DNA from: Acidobacteriota bacterium
Lineage (GTDB): Bacteria; Actinomycetota; Acidimicrobiia; Acidimicrobiales; UBA8190
Assembly (NCBI GenBank): GCA_028872975.1
Contig: JAGWNV010000176.1
Location: 1-5,834 of the forward strand
Reading direction: 5' to 3'
DNA length: 5,834 bases
Positions 5,503-5,834 of the stretch are shown here, in pieces (the first letter of the stretch is position 1; each line of letters starts with the position of its first letter). The position numbers and the translations under genes are program-made. Below the pieces are notes generated by a model, which saw only the letters and a list, made by a program, of their open reading frames with translations, made no database searches and was not told the DNA's origin.

Positions 5503-5834
5503 ATGGAGCCAGGCAACGACGACTTCCCGGTGTCGGCCGCCACGGTCGCGGACCTCGCTTCCTCGGACGACCCCCGGGAGCTCTCGCGGTCACTGCGGGA
5601 GCAGCCCGTCCACAAGATCGGCGACCTCTTCCACCTCGTGACCCGGCGGGCCGACGTGGAGGACGGCCTGCGCCGCTCCGCCGTCTTCTCCTGGAGCGCC
5701 GTCGGGATGGACCTCGGGAACATCCGGACGCTCATCCCCTTGCAGATCGACCCGCCACAGCACGTCAAGTACCGCCGCATCCTCGACCCCCTGTTCGCGC
5801 CGAAGAAGATGGCCCTGCTCGAGGAGGAGGTCGC
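5503..5834 (+). CDS. Cytochrome P450, N-terminal 110 residues (3' partial)
   Basis: Start of a soluble bacterial class cytochrome P450, a haem monooxygenase that oxidises small hydrophobic substrates using electrons from redox partners. The frame runs off the window end. Evidence is the B-C region: IPLQIDPPQHVKYRRILDPLF at residues 78-98 contains the C-helix H-x3-R motif (H87, R91), which in this family contacts haem propionates, preceded by the typical DPP and followed by LFAPKKM. The upstream part has the expected beta-1 region and a W64-containing loop (AVFSWSA). No signal peptide or membrane anchor is seen. The start is ATG 5503, with AAGGAA at 5491-5496 about 6-7 nt upstream; GTG 5500 is possible but too close. 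The I-helix and the cysteine haem-ligand loop are outside the window, so subfamily and substrate cannot be told. It has its own promoter and operator. Confidence 0.9.
   Translation, partial: MEPGNDDFPVSAATVADLASSDDPRELSRSLREQPVHKIGDLFHLVTRRADVEDGLRRSAVFSWSAVGMDLGNIRTLIPLQIDPPQHVKYRRILDPLFAPKKMALLEEEV

Overview
The DNA is very GC-rich and almost every third codon position is G or C. Genes are packed on the plus strand with short overlaps and GGAGG-type ribosome binding sites. Together with a high-affinity branched-chain amino acid (HAAT/Liv-type) ABC importer, a Gly/Thr-rich exported protein and a soluble bacterial cytochrome P450, this suggests a high-GC actinobacterium. An acidimicrobial-type lineage would fit, but that is inference from style, not from a marker gene.

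Layout. (1) Positions 2-1552: the 3' part of a long permease gene that combines the C-terminal end of a LivH-like permease, a hydrophilic linker and a complete LivM-like permease. (2) 1542-2315: LivG-type ATPase. (3) 2305-3039: LivF-type ATPase. (4) 3057-4544: a secreted protein of unknown function with an N-terminal signal peptide and a C-terminal membrane anchor. (5) 4547-5275: a two-helix membrane protein with a Cys/His zinc-ribbon-like C-terminus. (6) 5276-5502: intergenic region with a promoter, two interlocked palindromes and a leader hairpin. (7) 5503 to the window end: the N-terminal 110 residues of a cytochrome P450.

Genes 1-5 overlap or are separated by at most 17 nt, so they probably form one transcript. 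The permease(s) and the two ATPases would make the importer; the solute-binding protein is not in the window and may lie upstream. The secreted anchored protein and the small membrane protein are cotranscribed with it and may be accessory envelope components, but their roles are unknown. The P450 has its own promoter, whose -35 box lies inside palindromic half-sites, so it looks separately controlled, probably by a repressor.

The strangest feature is at the start. The first 248 bases repeat at 583-830 with the same 82 amino acids and 15 base differences, all silent. The first copy, which is LivM N-terminal sequence, sits directly before a LivH C-terminal segment, where the LivH core should be. 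This fits either an in-frame 582-bp tandem duplication or a chimaeric assembly of two related strains. The window alone does not decide between them.
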